This document shows, piece after piece, positions 8,681 to 16,618 of a DNA stretch of 40,962 bases (its first letter is position 1; every line of letters starts with the position of its first letter). The stretch covers positions 1 through 40,962 of the forward strand of contig SAAB01000029.1 of the NCBI GenBank assembly GCA_009929615.1, read 5' to 3'. This DNA is from Clostridia bacterium (GTDB taxonomy: Bacteria; Bacillota; Clostridia; Lachnospirales; Lachnospiraceae). The translations under genes and the position numbers were made by a program. The notes under the pieces are model-generated. The model saw nothing but the letters and a program-made list of their open reading frames with translations, did no database searches and had not been told where the DNA came from.

Positions 8681-9556
8681 TTATTCAGAAAGCGGCTGAA
8701 CAGAAATAGCTTCTTCCATCATCTTATCAAAATCTTCTGGTGTAAGCTCTTTCAATACTTCATTAATCTGAGCTGTTAATTCACTGCCCTTCTGAACAGA
8801 AATTCCGATATTGATTTCTTCTTCAGATACTTCAAAGTCATCTTCTGTACCAGAGAAATCAAGTAACTTTAAGTCTGGGTAAGCAACGGTTGCTGCCATC
8901 GCTGTCGGCATATCTGTTACAACTGCATCACATTTGCCGGATTCCAGAGCAACCAACATTGCCGGTGCGGATTCCTGAGCTGGTAAAATGTTGGCACTTG
9001 GAATCTGTGGCAAACATGCATCATACCATACTGTATTCTGCTGGGAAGTACATGTTGCTCCTTCTAAATCTCCAACACCTTTAGCTTCTGCGTATTTACC
9101 ATCACCTTTTACAAGAGTAACGATCGATGCATAATAGTAAGGTGTCGTGAAATCAACGATTTCCTGACGGTCTGCTGTAATGGACTGTCCTGCAATAACA
9201 CAATCAACCGTTCCGGACTGTACAGCCAGTACAAGGGAATCCCAGTCAAGCTTAACAATCTCTAATTCACGTCCTAATTTCTCAGCAACGTATTTCGCCA
9301 TCATGATATCGTAGCCATAGGCATAATCTGAACTTCCGGAAATCTGTACAGCACCGTTAGCATCTGTTGGCTGAGTCCAGTTATATGGTGCATAGCTACA
9401 TTCCATAGCTACCTTTAATGTTCCACCTGTAGAAGCTCCCGCTTCTGTTGTCTCTGCTTTTGTCTCTGTTGTTTTTGAACCACAACCTGTCAAAATGCCG
9501 CATACCATCACACCGGCCATCGCTATGGCCACAAGTTTCTTCCAATAATTTTTCAT
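8681..9556 (-). CDS. Amino-acid ABC transporter substrate-binding lipoprotein
   Basis: This 291-residue family-3 solute-binding protein begins with a lipoprotein signal (hydrophobic residues 8-21, lipobox LTGC, acylated Cys25), followed by a short Thr/Glu/Ala-rich linker. The mature part has the features of polar amino-acid receptors: an ECSYAPYNW strand near the start, DIMMAKYVAEKLG, and the DRQEIVDFTTPYY segment. I start at ATG 9556, preceded by AGAGGG; a frame extension to 9607 would run into the leader hairpin. It is the first gene of the importer operon, behind a strong promoter and a terminator-like leader. Confidence 0.92.
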   Translation of the reverse strand: MKNYWKKLVAIAMAGVMVCGILTGCGSKTTETKAETTEAGASTGGTLKVAMECSYAPYNWTQPTDANGAVQISGSSDYAYGYDIMMAKYVAEKLGRELEIVKLDWDSLVLAVQSGTVDCVIAGQSITADRQEIVDFTTPYYYASIVTLVKGDGKYAEAKGVGDLEGATCTSQQNTVWYDACLPQIPSANILPAQESAPAMLVALESGKCDAVVTDMPTAMAATVAYPDLKLLDFSGTEDDFEVSEEEINIGISVQKGSELTAQINEVLKELTPEDFDKMMEEAISVQPLSE

Positions 9557-9592
9557 ATTCCATCCCTCTTTACTCATATTTTTTCGATAGTG

Positions 9593-9633
9593 AAAAAACA
9601 GTCGCAAAGGTAGCTTCTGTGCACCTTTGCGAC
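9593..9633 (-). terminator. Leader terminator upstream of the amino-acid importer
   Basis: Minus-strand arms at 9623-9633 and 9601-9611 form a perfect 11-base stem with an 11-base loop, followed by TGTTTTTTC. It lies between the promoter at 9651-9679 and the coding start at 9556, so it must be read through for operon expression. The U run can also pair with an A run at 9579-9585 (7 bases, loop of 6). It may additionally stop transcripts from the upstream hydrolase gene. Confidence 0.8.
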
Positions 9634-9650
9634 CTTCCTAGACCGTTTTA

Positions 9651-9679
9651 ATTATAAGTGTATTTGGATTTAAAGTCAA
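9651..9679 (-). promoter_or_regulatory. Sigma-A promoter of the amino-acid importer
   Basis: On the minus strand TTGACT (9674-9679), a 17-base spacer and TATAAT (9651-9656) make a nearly perfect promoter. The predicted start is near 9644, about 88 bases before the first codon. Confidence 0.85.
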
Positions 9680-9694
9680 TATATTATTCATAAT

Positions 9695-10636
9695 TCAGCT
9701 TGTTTTTCCAGCTTTTTCCTCGGGTGTCATATATCTCTCCACAAATTCCTTTACTTTTTTCTTATATATATCCGGTGCAACCCAAGAGGACAGCCCATGT
9801 TCAGCCCCTTGAATCACCAGTTTTTCCTTCGGACATTTTGCTGCATCATATATTTTATTTACCATATATGTAGGCACAAAATGGTCGTCACTGCCATGAA
9901 TAAATAATGTCGGTGTCACCGATTTTGCGACCTGTTTTAACGCAGAACCATCCGTCAGTAAACTGTATCCTGCCCGCATTTTTGTCACCATACTCGCTAA
10001 ATATAAAAATGGAAACTTCGGCAGTTTAAATAGATTCTTTAAGTTAAATGTAAATTCTTCATCAATCGATGTGTATCCACAATCTTCAATAATAATCTCG
10101 ACATTTTTCGGGAGTTTTTCCCCGGATGCCATCATAACGGTTGCGCCACCCATAGAAATGCCATAAAGTGCCATCGGTGGATGATGATATACTTTATTCA
10201 AATATGCAACCCAGCGTAGAACATCCTTCCGGTCATGCCATCCCATTCCATAGTACTTCCCTTCACTCTCCCCATGTCCTCTTGCATCGGGAAGAAGTAC
10301 ATTAAAGCCCATATCATAAAAGGCCTCACCAAGACAGGACATCGATTTAGCGCAGGACATATAGCCATGACACAGAATCAGCCATCTGCGAGTACCCGGA
10401 TGTTCAACCGCATAGGCATGGAGCTTTAATCCATCCCTAGACTTAATATATACATTCTTCGGCTGACTGCTTTCTATCCATGAAAAATCTGTTTCGAAAG
10501 GAAGCTTTTCACCACCGTCCTCCGACTCGGGAATCGACAGTTTGCCATGGGGATTCAATGCAAGATCGTAGAAAAAATTCCCTATCCATATACCTATTCC
10601 CGCAAATATAGCAACCAATATTCCTATTATAATCAT
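9695..10636 (-). CDS. Membrane-anchored alpha/beta hydrolase
   Basis: This 313-residue serine hydrolase has an N-terminal hydrophobic anchor (residues 2-19) and an alpha/beta-hydrolase fold. The nucleophile is Ser161 in GISMGG, the acid Asp250 or Asp251 in HGSDDHF, and the base His280 in AEHG; HGYMS at 90-94 forms the oxyanion region. It resembles the YqkD/BEM46-like group of unknown physiological substrate. GGGAGCG precedes ATG by about 5 bases. It has its own extended -10 promoter and follows spmB without an obvious terminator. Confidence 0.88.
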   Translation of the reverse strand: MIIIGILVAIFAGIGIWIGNFFYDLALNPHGKLSIPESEDGGEKLPFETDFSWIESSQPKNVYIKSRDGLKLHAYAVEHPGTRRWLILCHGYMSCAKSMSCLGEAFYDMGFNVLLPDARGHGESEGKYYGMGWHDRKDVLRWVAYLNKVYHHPPMALYGISMGGATVMMASGEKLPKNVEIIIEDCGYTSIDEEFTFNLKNLFKLPKFPFLYLASMVTKMRAGYSLLTDGSALKQVAKSVTPTLFIHGSDDHFVPTYMVNKIYDAAKCPKEKLVIQGAEHGLSSWVAPDIYKKKVKEFVERYMTPEEKAGKTS

Positions 10637-10669
10637 AAAATCGCTCCCATCCTGTGTGCTTTGTATTTC

Positions 10670-10678
10670 AGTATATCA
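10670..10678 (-). promoter_or_regulatory. Extended -10 promoter of the hydrolase gene
   Basis: TGA-TATACT on the minus strand (10670-10678), about 35 bases before the start codon; the -35 region is poor. Confidence 0.5.
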
Positions 10679-10701
10679 CTTTTTTTCAATTTTATAAATA
10701 A

Positions 10702-11229
10702 TCAATAAATCATCCCTGTCAGTACAAAACTTGCTCCAATGCCTGCGACGGCAGCCGTCAATGCTCCTGCCAGCGTCCACCGTGTTTTTGTAATTTTTTG
10801 GGACATATAATAAATAGACATCGTATAAATACAGCTCTCTGTACAGCTAAGTACCAATGCCGAAAGCCATCCGTTTCTGGAATCCACCCCATACTGGGTA
10901 AAGATATCCAGCATCAGTCCCGTGGCTGCTGTCGATGAAAACAATTTAATAAACATAAGGGAAAGCACCTCCGGTGCCATGGCCAGCTTTTCCAGAACAG
11001 GTGCACAAATCTTTCCCAAATATCCAAAGACATCCGCCGCCCTTAAAACACCTACGGCTGTAAGCAGGCCAATGAGCGTTGGAATAATCCCCGCCACCGT
11101 TTTCAACCCGTCTTTAACACCTTCTATAAAAATATCAAAAATATTTAACCTCATGGTCAGTCCAAGGCATACTATATACAGAATGAGCACCGGAATAATA
11201 CAATTTGACAAAAAGAGAATTAAATTCAC
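10702..11229 (-). CDS. spmB: Spore maturation protein B
   Basis: This 175-residue integral membrane protein carries the nucleoside-recognition/gate domain typical of SpmB and has the usual family length. In Bacillus SpmA and SpmB are needed for full dehydration of the spore core. It starts with GTG, with GGGGAGG about 5 bases upstream, and overlaps the end of spmA by 4 bases, so the two are translationally coupled. Confidence 0.88.
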   Translation of the reverse strand: MNLILFLSNCIIPVLILYIVCLGLTMRLNIFDIFIEGVKDGLKTVAGIIPTLIGLLTAVGVLRAADVFGYLGKICAPVLEKLAMAPEVLSLMFIKLFSSTAATGLMLDIFTQYGVDSRNGWLSALVLSCTESCIYTMSIYYMSQKITKTRWTLAGALTAAVAGIGASFVLTGMIY

Positions 11230-11831
11230 AGCCGCCTCCCCATCGCTTTAACAAACAGAATACCTGCTGCCGTGGAAAATGCCGTTGCTAAAATGCCTGG
11301 CAGTACAATTCCTGTCGGGATGGCCGCTCCAAACTGACTTCGATAAGCAATCACAGTCATTGGGATTAATTGAAGAGAGGATACATTAATGACCAGGAAG
11401 GTACACATCTCCTGACTGGCTGTCCCTGCCCCCCGGGCTAAAGGATGTCTGGAACCACGACGTTCCTCTTCCAGATTTTCCAATGCTTCCATAGCCGACA
11501 ATCCGGCAGGCGTCGCCGCCCAGCCTAAGCCCAAAATATTCGCAGCAAAATTCAAGGATATGTACTTTTCAGCCGGATGATTTTCTGGAATATCCGGAAA
11601 AAGAAAATGAATAAGCCCTTCCATTCTCCGCGTCAGAATATCGAGAAGCCCCTCGGCTTCTGCAAGATGCATCATTCCACTCCACATGGCCACAACACCC
11701 GCCATGCCAATACCATAACTCACACCGCTTTTAGCTGACTCAATAAGTGCTGTCGACACTTCTGCTGCCTTTCCTGTAACCAGCCCGACCGCAATACCTA
11801 TGAGCAGCATCCACCCCCATATTTTATTCAA
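11226..11831 (-). CDS. spmA: Spore maturation protein A
   Basis: This 201-residue membrane protein matches SpmA in length and in its gate-domain helices (GVVAMWSGMMHLAE, LGLGWAATPAG, QEMCTFLVINVSSLQL). It starts with TTG at 11831; AGAGGAG stands 7 bases upstream, which supports the start. It is the promoter-proximal gene of the spmAB pair and lies behind a sequence resembling a sigma-E promoter, consistent with expression in the sporulating cell. Confidence 0.88.
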   Translation of the reverse strand: MNKIWGWMLLIGIAVGLVTGKAAEVSTALIESAKSGVSYGIGMAGVVAMWSGMMHLAEAEGLLDILTRRMEGLIHFLFPDIPENHPAEKYISLNFAANILGLGWAATPAGLSAMEALENLEEERRGSRHPLARGAGTASQEMCTFLVINVSSLQLIPMTVIAYRSQFGAAIPTGIVLPGILATAFSTAAGILFVKAMGRRL

Positions 11832-11861
11832 AGACCTGCTCCTCTAACTGGAATTATTTTC

Positions 11862-11891
11862 ATATATATGGAAAATTTTTGAAAAATATTC
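11862..11891 (-). promoter_or_regulatory. Candidate sigma-E promoter of spmAB
   Basis: On the minus strand GAATATT (11885-11891), 14 bases, then CATATATAT (11862-11870). This fits the sporulation sigma-E pattern (GKATATT, about 14 bases, CATACAnT) better than sigma-A. The Bacillus spmA operon is known to depend on sigma-E. The AT-rich context makes chance similarity possible. Confidence 0.5.
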
Positions 11892-11902
11892 GAAAAAATA
11901 TA

Positions 11903-11931
11903 TTGACAAAAACATTTCGTACTGCTATGAT
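11903..11931 (+). promoter_or_regulatory. Sigma-A promoter upstream of abrB-like gene
   Basis: TTGACA (11903-11908), a 17-base spacer and TATGAT (11926-11931). The predicted start is near 11938, over 100 bases before the gene and just ahead of an intrinsic terminator. Confidence 0.85.
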
Positions 11932-11953
11932 GTGATTTATTAAATGATATAGA

Positions 11954-11999
11954 AGTCAACGATGACTGTCAAACACTTGGGTGTTTTGGCAGTTTTTTT
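11954..11999 (+). terminator. Leader terminator with overlapping upstream hairpin
   Basis: Arms 11965-11976 and 11981-11993 form a 12-13-base hairpin (one bulge, one G-U) followed by seven T (11993-11999). A smaller hairpin, AGTCA (11954-11958) with TGACT (11963-11967), shares three bases with the terminator's left arm. The whole unit lies between the promoter at 11903-11931 and the abrB-like gene, so it is either an attenuator or the end of a roughly 60-base RNA. Confidence 0.75.
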
Positions 12000-12044
12000 C
12001 ATTTTATTGGCAAATAAACTAGCTCTGGGAAGGAAGGCGCTCTG

Positions 12045-12308
12045 ATGAAAAGTACAGGTATCGTAAGAAAATTAGACGAATTAGGTCGTATTACCCTGCC
12101 AATCGAACTCAGACGGAATCTGAATATTGGTGAACGGGATCCATTGGAAATCTTTGTGGATGATGAAAAAATTATTTTGAAAAAATATGAACCAAGTGAT
12201 ATTTTCACTGGTGATATGAATGATTTGATTGACTATCATGATAAGAAAGTTTCAAGACGTTCTATTATTGAAATGGCCAAAATGGCAGGACTTACTGTTC
12301 AAGAGTAA
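12045..12308 (+). CDS. AbrB/SpoVT-family DNA-binding regulator
   Basis: This 87-residue protein has the swapped-hairpin AbrB fold at its N terminus (residues 3-50, including STGIVRKLDELGRITLP and the basic RIT/ELRR region). Family members are transition-state regulators that repress stationary-phase and sporulation genes. It has a short helical C-terminal tail used for oligomerisation in relatives. AAGGAAGG precedes ATG by about 8 bases. No promoter is visible between the leader terminator (to 11999) and the gene, so expression should depend on terminator read-through. It is likely an AbrB orthologue, but paralogues exist, so I give no symbol. Confidence 0.88.
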   Translation: MKSTGIVRKLDELGRITLPIELRRNLNIGERDPLEIFVDDEKIILKKYEPSDIFTGDMNDLIDYHDKKVSRRSIIEMAKMAGLTVQE

Positions 12309-12332
12309 GCATTGCCTTTTCATATTATTGTT

Positions 12333-12367
12333 GGTGGCGGCGAGGACTCCCCCGGTCCTTCGTCACC
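12333..12367. repeat. GC-rich hairpin between abrB-like and rsmI ends
   Basis: Arms at 12333-12347 and 12354-12367 pair with a 2-base bulge and G-U pairs. It lies in the 83-base gap between convergent stops, but neither strand has a U run next to it. It could act as a shared 3' end structure. Confidence 0.45.
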
Positions 12368-12391
12368 ATTCCCCCCAAAAACTTATTGATT

Positions 12392-13231
12392 CTATTGAAT
12401 TAAATACTGGTAGACCTCTCTTTTGGTCATCCCCCTGTCAGAAGCAACGGATTTCATTGCTTCTTTTTTTGTCTGCCCCTTTGACAGATAAATCTCCATA
12501 TGTTCTTCAATGGACATGGTATCCCAGGCCGCCTGACGTTCCTTCTCTAAGACTTTTGCATCCGCACCTTCAAGAACAAGTACATATTCTCCTCTGGCAT
12601 CATTGGTCTCATACCATGCAATTGCTTCATCCAACGTTGTCAGCCAGTTTTTCTCATATCTTTTCGTCAGCTCTTTGCATATATTCAGCCGACGGTTTCC
12701 TGCATGCTCCCTGAGAACCTTTAAGGTTTTAATCAAACGGTGGGGCGCTTCATAAAATATCGTCGTCCGTGTCTCCGTTTTCAATCTTTCCAGAACTGCT
12801 TCCCGCTCTTTTTTATCCGTTGGAAGGAAGGCTTCAAAACAAAAACGTCTTGTAGAAAGACCAGATATGGTCAATGCCGTGATACAGGCTGCCGGTCCCG
12901 GAAGCGAAGTCACCTCGACACCTGCCTCCTGACAGAACTTTACCAATTCTTCTCCCGGGTCAGAAATCCCCGGTGTTCCCGCATCAGTCACCAATGCAAT
13001 ATTCTTTCCGGCCTGTAATTCTGCAACCAGAATATGGGCTTTTTCGATTTTATTGAACTCGTGATAACTGGTCATCGGCGTTTTTATATCAAAATGATTC
13101 AACAGTTTTATGGTGTGACGGGTATCTTCTGCCGCAATAACATCCACTGTTTTCAATGTATCAAGTACTCTCAGTGTAATGTCATCCAGATTTCCAATCG
13201 GTGTTGCACATAAATATAATTTACCAGACAT
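12392..13231 (-). CDS. rsmI: 16S rRNA (cytidine1402-2'-O)-methyltransferase
   Basis: This 279-residue tetrapyrrole-methylase-fold enzyme uses AdoMet to methylate the 2'-OH of C1402 in the decoding centre of 16S rRNA. Family marks are PIGNLDDITLR at 11-21, AAEDTRHT at about 33-40, the glycine-rich GTPGISDPG near 85-93 and LPGPAA near 109-114. AAGGAGG lies 6 bases before ATG. It is the last gene of the seven-gene minus-strand cluster, 11 bases after the trmN6-like gene. Confidence 0.95.
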   Translation of the reverse strand: MSGKLYLCATPIGNLDDITLRVLDTLKTVDVIAAEDTRHTIKLLNHFDIKTPMTSYHEFNKIEKAHILVAELQAGKNIALVTDAGTPGISDPGEELVKFCQEAGVEVTSLPGPAACITALTISGLSTRRFCFEAFLPTDKKEREAVLERLKTETRTTIFYEAPHRLIKTLKVLREHAGNRRLNICKELTKRYEKNWLTTLDEAIAWYETNDARGEYVLVLEGADAKVLEKERQAAWDTMSIEEHMEIYLSKGQTKKEAMKSVASDRGMTKREVYQYLIQ

Positions 13232-13242
13232 AACTGCCCTCC

Positions 13243-13977
13243 TTAATATCCATATATATCATAGATAACATCATTATAAACTCCGGGTTCCTTATATACA
13301 ATCAATGGCTCCTCCACCTTAATCCTGGATTTTCCACCACGAACAGCCTCAATCATCACCATATTTGGCTCTTTGTCCACAAATGGGTATACCAGTTTCA
13401 TCCGTTTGGGTTCCAGTTTATAGGCTGTCAGTGTCTGAAATATCTCCACCAGCCGAAAAGGTCTGTGAATCAGATAAAAACGTCCACCGGGCCGCAGTAA
13501 ACGGCTGGTTTCCCTGACCAGGTCCTCCAGAGAACACAAAATCTCATGACGGGCAATAGCCTTTGGCCCTTCCGGATTCTGAATACCGTGGGAATTTGTC
13601 ATATAGGGAGGATTTGAAGTGATGACATCAAAAGAAGCCAATGGAAATAATTCAGATGCCGCTTTAATATCGCCATCAACAATATCTACCCGAGCTTCTA
13701 AATGATTATAGGCCACACTTCTCCGGGCCATATCCGCACTCTCAGCCTGAATCTCCAGCCCCGTAAAATGTTTCCCCGGTGTCTTCGCTTCTAAAAGTAT
13801 GGGAATAATGCCCGTACCTGTACCCATATCCAAAACCGTTTCCCCCGGTTTTACCTGAGCAAATCCAGACAAAAGAACCGCGTCCATGCCAAAACAAAAT
13901 TTTTTAGGATTTTGAATAATCTTATAACCGTTTCGCTCCAGATCATCCAATCGTTCATCTTCTTTTAATTCAATCAT
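13243..13977 (-). CDS. tRNA1(Val) (adenine37-N6)-methyltransferase-like protein
   Basis: This 244-residue class I AdoMet methyltransferase is of the TrmN6/YfiC type. Motif I is DMGTGTGIIP (near residue 60) and the amino-methyltransferase motif IV is SNPPYM (near 132), typical of N6-adenine methylation. I start at ATG 13977, before MIELKEDERLDDLERNGY, which matches the usual family N terminus and has GAGGA 10 bases upstream; an extension to 14025 has no ribosome binding site. It sits between ricT and rsmI, a conserved order in Firmicutes. The exact RNA target in this organism is inferred. Confidence 0.85.
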   Translation of the reverse strand: MIELKEDERLDDLERNGYKIIQNPKKFCFGMDAVLLSGFAQVKPGETVLDMGTGTGIIPILLEAKTPGKHFTGLEIQAESADMARRSVAYNHLEARVDIVDGDIKAASELFPLASFDVITSNPPYMTNSHGIQNPEGPKAIARHEILCSLEDLVRETSRLLRPGGRFYLIHRPFRLVEIFQTLTAYKLEPKRMKLVYPFVDKEPNMVMIEAVRGGKSRIKVEEPLIVYKEPGVYNDVIYDIYGY

Positions 13978-14054
13978 TCCATCAACATCCTCAAATATCG
14001 TTGAAAAGGACACCCCGTCATTCATGGGATGCCCTAATTGTTACATCTGTTTCA

Positions 14055-14957
14055 CTATAGTGTAGAACCGCTGTCCTTTTTCTCCATAGCTTCCAATTGT
14101 TTTAATTCCGCATCATTAATATTTATACGTTCTTTCTTACGCTTTGGCCGGAACTTTAACTGAGCTACCGGATATTCCTTAATCTCTTTCTCGTCATTCT
14201 CATTCGTAACGACAATCTTGACCAGCTGACGCAGAACACTGACACTTGATACTTCCCCTTTAAAACCATCAAAAGTCGTAACGCGGTCGCCTATAAAAGG
14301 AAGTTTGTTATTCAGATATTCATAGGTTTCTTCTTCATTCTTCAGACAACACATAAGACGTCCGCAGACCCCTGAAATCTTTGTCGGATTCAATGACAGG
14401 TTCTGCTCTTTTGCCATCTTGATAGATACCGGTGCAAACTCAGATAAATGGGTATGGCAGCACAGGCTGCGTCCACAAATACCAATACCACCAAGAATCT
14501 TTGTCTCATCACGGACACCAATCTGACGAAGTTCAATACGGGTTTTGAAAACAGAAGCCAAATCCTTTACCAGTTCACGGAAATCAATACGACCGTCTGC
14601 TGTAAAATAAAAAAGGACTTTATTATTATCAAAGGTATACTCTGCATCAATAAGCTTCATCTCCAACTTGTGTTTAGCGATTTTCTCTAAGCAGATATTG
14701 AAAGCAGATTTCTCTTTTTCCTTATTCTTACGTTCAATCTCATCATCATCCGGTGTTGCCACACGGATAACTGCTTTCAAAGGCTGCACAACCTTATTGT
14801 CTTCAACTTCTCTCGGACCGCTTAAAACCAATCCGTATTCAATACCTCGGGCTGTCTCCACAATAACATGCTGTCCTACTTCTATATCAAAATCCAGCGG
14901 GTCGAAATAGTATATCTTCCCAGCCTGACGAAATCTCACACCAATTACTTTTATCAT
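14055..14957 (-). CDS. ricT: PSP1-domain protein RicT (YaaT)
   Basis: This 300-residue protein matches RicT/YaaT, part of the Y-complex (RicA-RicF-RicT) that in Bacillus carries Fe-S clusters, assists RNase Y-dependent mRNA maturation and promotes Spo0A phosphorylation. The PSP1 domain covers about residues 60-150. Cysteines in CGRSLCC (161-167) and CGRLMCC (198-204) are the expected cluster ligands. The C-terminal tail is Lys/Glu-rich. Spacing to holB is 4 bases. RicA and RicF are not in the window. Confidence 0.93.
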   Translation of the reverse strand: MIKVIGVRFRQAGKIYYFDPLDFDIEVGQHVIVETARGIEYGLVLSGPREVEDNKVVQPLKAVIRVATPDDDEIERKNKEKEKSAFNICLEKIAKHKLEMKLIDAEYTFDNNKVLFYFTADGRIDFRELVKDLASVFKTRIELRQIGVRDETKILGGIGICGRSLCCHTHLSEFAPVSIKMAKEQNLSLNPTKISGVCGRLMCCLKNEEETYEYLNNKLPFIGDRVTTFDGFKGEVSSVSVLRQLVKIVVTNENDEKEIKEYPVAQLKFRPKRKKERININDAELKQLEAMEKKDSGSTL

Positions 14958-14961
14958 TCCT

Positions 14962-15951
14962 CTAATTCTCCTTCATTACGAGCATCAGCATCTCCATGGC
15001 CACATCAAAATTCACATTAGCCGCCAGACGAATCTTCGCTTTTTCCAAAGACTGAATAATCTCATTCAATCCTTCATAAGAAGACCTGTTTGCCTGATCC
15101 ATAAGAAAACGATACTCATCTTTATATACAATGCTGTTCGCATCTTTTGTCACTTTCAAAACAAGTACATCCCGGTACCAGACCATCATCATATCGATAA
15201 CGTCATTAATATCGGTTTTATAGGTACTGAGCCGTTTCACCGCCTCAACCACTTCATAAACATCCATATCATGAATATTCTTTACAATATTCAAAACCTG
15301 ATACTGAAGATCATTAAAATCCTCTGAAGAAGCCATACTCACTGCTTTTCCCACAACTCCCTGGGAAAATGCCGCACAAATTCGTGCTTTATAATCCGGC
15401 ACACCATATTCCTTCTCCAAAAATTCTACAATCTTATAATTATCCACCGGTTTCAGATGGAAAGCAATACATCTGGAAAGAATCGTTGGCAGTAATGATT
15501 CCAGATTATTTGTTAATAGCATAATAATGCCATATGCCGGCGGCTCCTCAATGGTCTTTAACAGAGCATTCTGAGCCTGCTCATTCATCTTCTCTGCTTC
15601 ATCTACAATATATATCTTATACTTACTGCTGTAAGGTTTAATCGCCATATCCCCATTAATCTGTGTACGCACATCATCAACGCTGATTGTTGCCGGTTTC
15701 TCATGGGTAATCCACTTCACATCGGGCTGATTCCCTGTATCCATCTGGTGGCAGGAGCGACACATATTACAAGAATCGCCATATCCGGCCTCACACTCTA
15801 AGGCTTTTGCAAAGGCCTTGGCCAGTACATTTTTTCCACTGCCATTCGGACCTTCAAAAATATAAGCATGGGAAATCTTTTTGCTTTTCAGCGCAATAGA
15901 CATATGCTGAATAATCTGCTCGTGACCTACAATATCTTTAAAGTTTGACAT
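14962..15951 (-). CDS. holB: DNA polymerase III delta' subunit
   Basis: This 329-residue AAA+ clamp-loader subunit opens the sliding clamp for loading at primer ends. Visible are the P-loop GPNGSGKN at 34-41 (Asn in place of the usual Thr/Ser), a zinc-binding set (Cys53, and CNMCRSC at 61-67), and the sensor-region VDEAEKMNEQAQNALLKT stretch with the conserved LLKTIEEPP. GGGAGGTG lies upstream of ATG. The holB-ricT-trmN6-rsmI order is conserved in Firmicutes. Confidence 0.93.
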   Translation of the reverse strand: MSNFKDIVGHEQIIQHMSIALKSKKISHAYIFEGPNGSGKNVLAKAFAKALECEAGYGDSCNMCRSCHQMDTGNQPDVKWITHEKPATISVDDVRTQINGDMAIKPYSSKYKIYIVDEAEKMNEQAQNALLKTIEEPPAYGIIMLLTNNLESLLPTILSRCIAFHLKPVDNYKIVEFLEKEYGVPDYKARICAAFSQGVVGKAVSMASSEDFNDLQYQVLNIVKNIHDMDVYEVVEAVKRLSTYKTDINDVIDMMMVWYRDVLVLKVTKDANSIVYKDEYRFLMDQANRSSYEGLNEIIQSLEKAKIRLAANVNFDVAMEMLMLVMKEN

Positions 15952-16011
15952 AACGTGTCACCTCCCTGGTTCCTTATTTCTAACTTTCCTTTAGGGACAG
16001 TATACCACATT

Positions 16012-16602
16012 CTAACGCATTTCCACAATATCTGTATATATCTCATTCAAACATCTTTCCATATCGACATTTTCATAAATTCGGTGTATTTCGCAGTTTT
16101 CTAATTTTTCCCAAGAAAAATCTTCGCTGTCCGTAAGGAACCGACGGCATAATTCTGCATACCTTGGTGTTTCCTGCTGCCGTTCCCGCTCCAGTGCCCG
16201 AGAGAGACGAAGACCATCTTCAACATTAATATAAATAGGTACAATATTCTCTCCACCAAAAAAGTTTCGGATTTGCCAGTAAGATTCCAGTGTACCGATA
16301 ATAATCAAATCCTGATTCTGTGAAAAATCAATCTGCCCGTCATCCACCATAAAATAACTCCACAGACCATGAACCGTATGATAATCCCGGCACTCAATCA
16401 CCTTTCCCCTGCTTCGGAAATCTTCAAGGGCTTCCCTGCTCACAAAATGATACTCCACACCATCCTTCTCGCCTTCCCGCATCGGCCGGGTTGTATAGGA
16501 AACCACTGTTTTTAATCCAAGCCGTTCCTCCTGAACGAGACGTTTAAATATAGTATCCTTTCCAGATGCACTTTTCCCCATAATACAAAATAATTTTGAC
16601 AT
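16012..16602 (-). CDS. Guanylate kinase-like protein
   Basis: This 196-residue P-loop kinase resembles guanylate kinase. The P-loop is GKSASGKDT (9-17) and the GMP-binding region has YTTRPMREGEKDGVEYHF (about 36-53), both family hallmarks. The second half is diverged from typical Gmk. It may be a paralogue, since the housekeeping gmk of Firmicutes usually neighbours rpoZ; that neighbourhood is not seen here. It lies 16 bases after the decarboxylase gene and about 60 bases before holB. The ribosome binding site (AAAGGA) is 12 bases from ATG. Confidence 0.78.
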   Translation of the reverse strand: MSKLFCIMGKSASGKDTIFKRLVQEERLGLKTVVSYTTRPMREGEKDGVEYHFVSREALEDFRSRGKVIECRDYHTVHGLWSYFMVDDGQIDFSQNQDLIIIGTLESYWQIRNFFGGENIVPIYINVEDGLRLSRALERERQQETPRYAELCRRFLTDSEDFSWEKLENCEIHRIYENVDMERCLNEIYTDIVEMR

Positions 16603-16618
16603 TTATCCACAATCCTTT

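Noticed and set aside
9557-9650. Known riboswitch or T-box in the importer leader
   Set aside because: The leader is under 90 bases and shows no conserved aptamer or T-box core; only the terminator hairpin is clear.
12333-12380. G-quadruplex on the minus strand near the rsmI end
   Set aside because: Only two runs of three or more G are present.
12229-12714. 161-codon open frame on the plus strand
   Set aside because: It overlaps the abrB-like end and is antisense to rsmI; no ribosome binding site and low-complexity protein.
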